52,818 nt of DNA, taken from an uncultured Acetatifactor sp. (GTDB taxonomy: Bacteria > Bacillota > Clostridia > Lachnospirales > Lachnospiraceae). Both the position numbers and the translations under genes were made by a program. Numbering within the stretch: position 1 is the first letter of the stretch; every line of letters starts with the position of its first letter. The notes below the pieces were generated by a model. It did no database searches. It was not told the origin of the DNA and saw only the letters and a list, made by a program, of their open reading frames with translations. The stretch spans positions 1 to 52,818 of the forward strand of contig CANRIP010000020.1 of NCBI GenBank assembly GCA_947630715.1, in the 5' to 3' direction. Below are positions 51,693-52,818 of the stretch, in pieces.

Positions 51693-52703
51693 ATGGCTTT
51701 ATTTGAATCATATGAAAGACGTATTGATAAGATTAACGAAGTTCTGAAGGGCTATGGCATTTCCTCGATTGAGGAGGCGGAAAAGATCACTAAGGACGCC
51801 GGCCTGAACGTATACGATCAGGTGAAGAAGATCCAGCCCATCTGCTTTGAGAACGCCTGCTGGGCATACACCGTAGGCGCCGCTATCGCGATCAAAAAGG
51901 GCGCAAGAAAAGCGTCCGAAGCTGCCGCCGCAATCGGCGAGGGCTTACAGGCATTCTGCATTCCCGGTTCCGTTGCGGATACCCGTAAGGTAGGTTTGGG
52001 ACACGGCAACCTCGGGAAAATGCTGCTGGAGGAGGATACCGACTGTTTCTGTTTCCTGGCCGGCCATGAATCCTTTGCAGCCGCGGAAGGCGCAATCGGA
52101 ATCGCCGAGAAAGCGAACAAGGTACGCCAGAAACCTCTGCGTGTCATTCTGAACGGCTTGGGTAAGGACGCCGCCAAGATTATTTCCCGGATCAACGGGT
52201 TTACCTTTGTGGAGACGGAGTACGATCCCTACACCAATACCGTGAAGGAGATCGAGCGTATCCCTTATTCCACCGGACTTCGTTCCAAAGTAAACTGCTA
52301 CGGCGCTAATTCCGTGCCGGAGGGCGTAGCGATCATGTGGAAGGAGAATGTGGATGTTTCCATCACCGGCAACTCCACCAATCCTACCAGATTCCAGCAT
52401 CCTGTTGCCGGAACCTACAAGAAGGAGAGAACCGAGGCAGGAAAGAAGTACTTCTCCGTGGCGTCCGGCGGCGGCACCGGCCGTACTCTGCATCCTGACA
52501 ACATGGCGGCGGGCCCTGCATCCTACGGTTTCACCGACACCCTTGGCCGTATGCATTCCGACGCGCAGTTTGCCGGATCTTCTTCCGTGCCTGCTCATGT
52601 GGAGATGATGGGCCTGATCGGTATGGGTAACAACCCGATGGTAGGCGCTACGGTTGCGGTTGCCGTTTCTGTCGAGGAGGCTGCTAAAGCAGGTAAATTC
52701 TAA
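51693..52703 (+). CDS. GGGtGRT protein
   Basis: The 336-residue protein carries the name-giving GGGTGRT motif at 259-265 (ASGGGTGRTLHPDN), plus AGHESFAAAEGAIGIAEKAN, VNCYGAN, and cysteines at 51, 56, 89, 118, 120 and 202. It has no signal peptide or membrane segment. The family is of unknown function and is found beside NifU-like scaffold genes, as here. The start has an AAGGAGG site. The gene uses favoured codons like the ribosomal genes, which suggests high expression. Possible roles in Fe-S cluster or metal handling are guilt-by-association only. Confidence 0.93.
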   Translation: MALFESYERRIDKINEVLKGYGISSIEEAEKITKDAGLNVYDQVKKIQPICFENACWAYTVGAAIAIKKGARKASEAAAAIGEGLQAFCIPGSVADTRKVGLGHGNLGKMLLEEDTDCFCFLAGHESFAAAEGAIGIAEKANKVRQKPLRVILNGLGKDAAKIISRINGFTFVETEYDPYTNTVKEIERIPYSTGLRSKVNCYGANSVPEGVAIMWKENVDVSITGNSTNPTRFQHPVAGTYKKERTEAGKKYFSVASGGGTGRTLHPDNMAAGPASYGFTDTLGRMHSDAQFAGSSSVPAHVEMMGLIGMGNNPMVGATVAVAVSVEEAAKAGKF

Positions 52704-52720
52704 AAATACAGTAAGCACAA

Positions 52721-52756
52721 GGGCTTTCATTGATGGGAAAGCATCGATGGAGGCCC
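52721..52756 (+). terminator. Hairpin after the GGGtGRT gene
   Basis: GGGCTTTCATTGATG (52721-52735) can pair with CATCGATGGAGGCCC (52742-52756) through 15 pairs, several of them G-T wobbles. The tract after it (TATCATTTGTTT) is a weak T-run. A second inverted repeat GTTTGCC/GGCAAAC (52765-52771, 52789-52795) follows before the next start codon. Confidence 0.45.
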
Positions 52757-52815
52757 TATCATTTGTTTGCCGGCATACTGGCGGAAATGGCAAACATGAT
52801 TTCGGAGGCGTTAGT

Positions 52816-52818
52816 ATG
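52816..52818 (+). CDS. Start codon of the next gene (cut off by window end)
   Basis: The window ends on an ATG preceded by GGAGG at 52804-52808 with 7 bases spacing, a good initiation site. Nothing can be said about the product. Confidence 0.55.

Overview
The window reads as a chromosomal segment of a moderately GC-rich anaerobic Firmicute, most likely a member of the Lachnospiraceae (Clostridia). Reasons: the order yceD-rpmF-plsX-acpP-rnc-smc-ftsY ... ylxM-ffh-rpsP-khpA-rimM-trmD-rplS-rbgA-rnhB matches the Firmicute (Bacillus subtilis-like) core cluster; ribosome binding sites are strong AGGAGG types; sigma-A promoters are close to TTGACA-N17-TATAAT; and several products (400-residue Prs, DUF512 protein, DUF1015 protein, GGGtGRT protein) belong to families common in this group. 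No insertion sequence, prophage, CRISPR array or rRNA operon was seen. Genes are dense, and no stretch longer than about 250 bases lacks a gene or a described element.

Layout. (1) 172-7775: DUF177 protein, L32, phospholipid/fatty acid genes plsX and acpP, RNase III, SMC and the SRP receptor FtsY. (2) 7878-10307: threonine ammonia-lyase and a YitT-family membrane protein, which split the usual ftsY-ylxM linkage. (3) 10481-15456: ylxM-ffh, S16, KhpA, RimM, a TrmD carrying an extra C-terminal acetyltransferase-like domain, and L19. (4) 15553-22041: two type I signal peptidases around RbgA, RNase HII, an orphan FliK-like/FlhB-C-terminal-like pair, YraN and the multicopper-oxidase-like purine nucleosidase PgeF. 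(5) 22065-25512: a two-component system with a 908-residue sensor kinase. (6) 25562-32995: Prs (minus strand) divergent from a DUF512 radical-SAM-like protein, then Der-PlsY-GpsA and UDP-galactopyranose mutase. (7) 33031-41738: MetF, a MoxR ATPase/VWA pair with a decayed metallo-beta-lactamase-fold gene between them, a small unknown protein, DUF1015 protein, glycogen branching enzyme and MscS. (8) 41836-52703: tRNA-Thr(CGT), an ABC ATPase/permease pair, ArgH, Asd, a GGDEF-like/EAL protein, topoisomerase III, a left-handed beta-helix protein, and a NifU-like scaffold followed by the GGGtGRT protein. The start codon of one more gene lies on the last three bases.

Most of the window is housekeeping: ribosome assembly and tRNA modification, co-translational export (Ffh, FtsY, signal peptidases), phospholipid synthesis (PlsX, AcpP, PlsY, GpsA), chromosome upkeep (SMC, RNase HII, topoisomerase III) and amino acid/one-carbon metabolism. 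The less understood parts are the NifU-like/GGGtGRT module, the orphan flagellar-switch-like pair, the TrmD-acetyltransferase fusion, the DUF512 protein, and several short tandem repeats: a 7-bp array upstream of the YitT gene, 63-bp repeats in the tail of plsY, and 59-bp repeats between gpsA and glf. All functional calls come from reading motifs by eye; no database search was possible.
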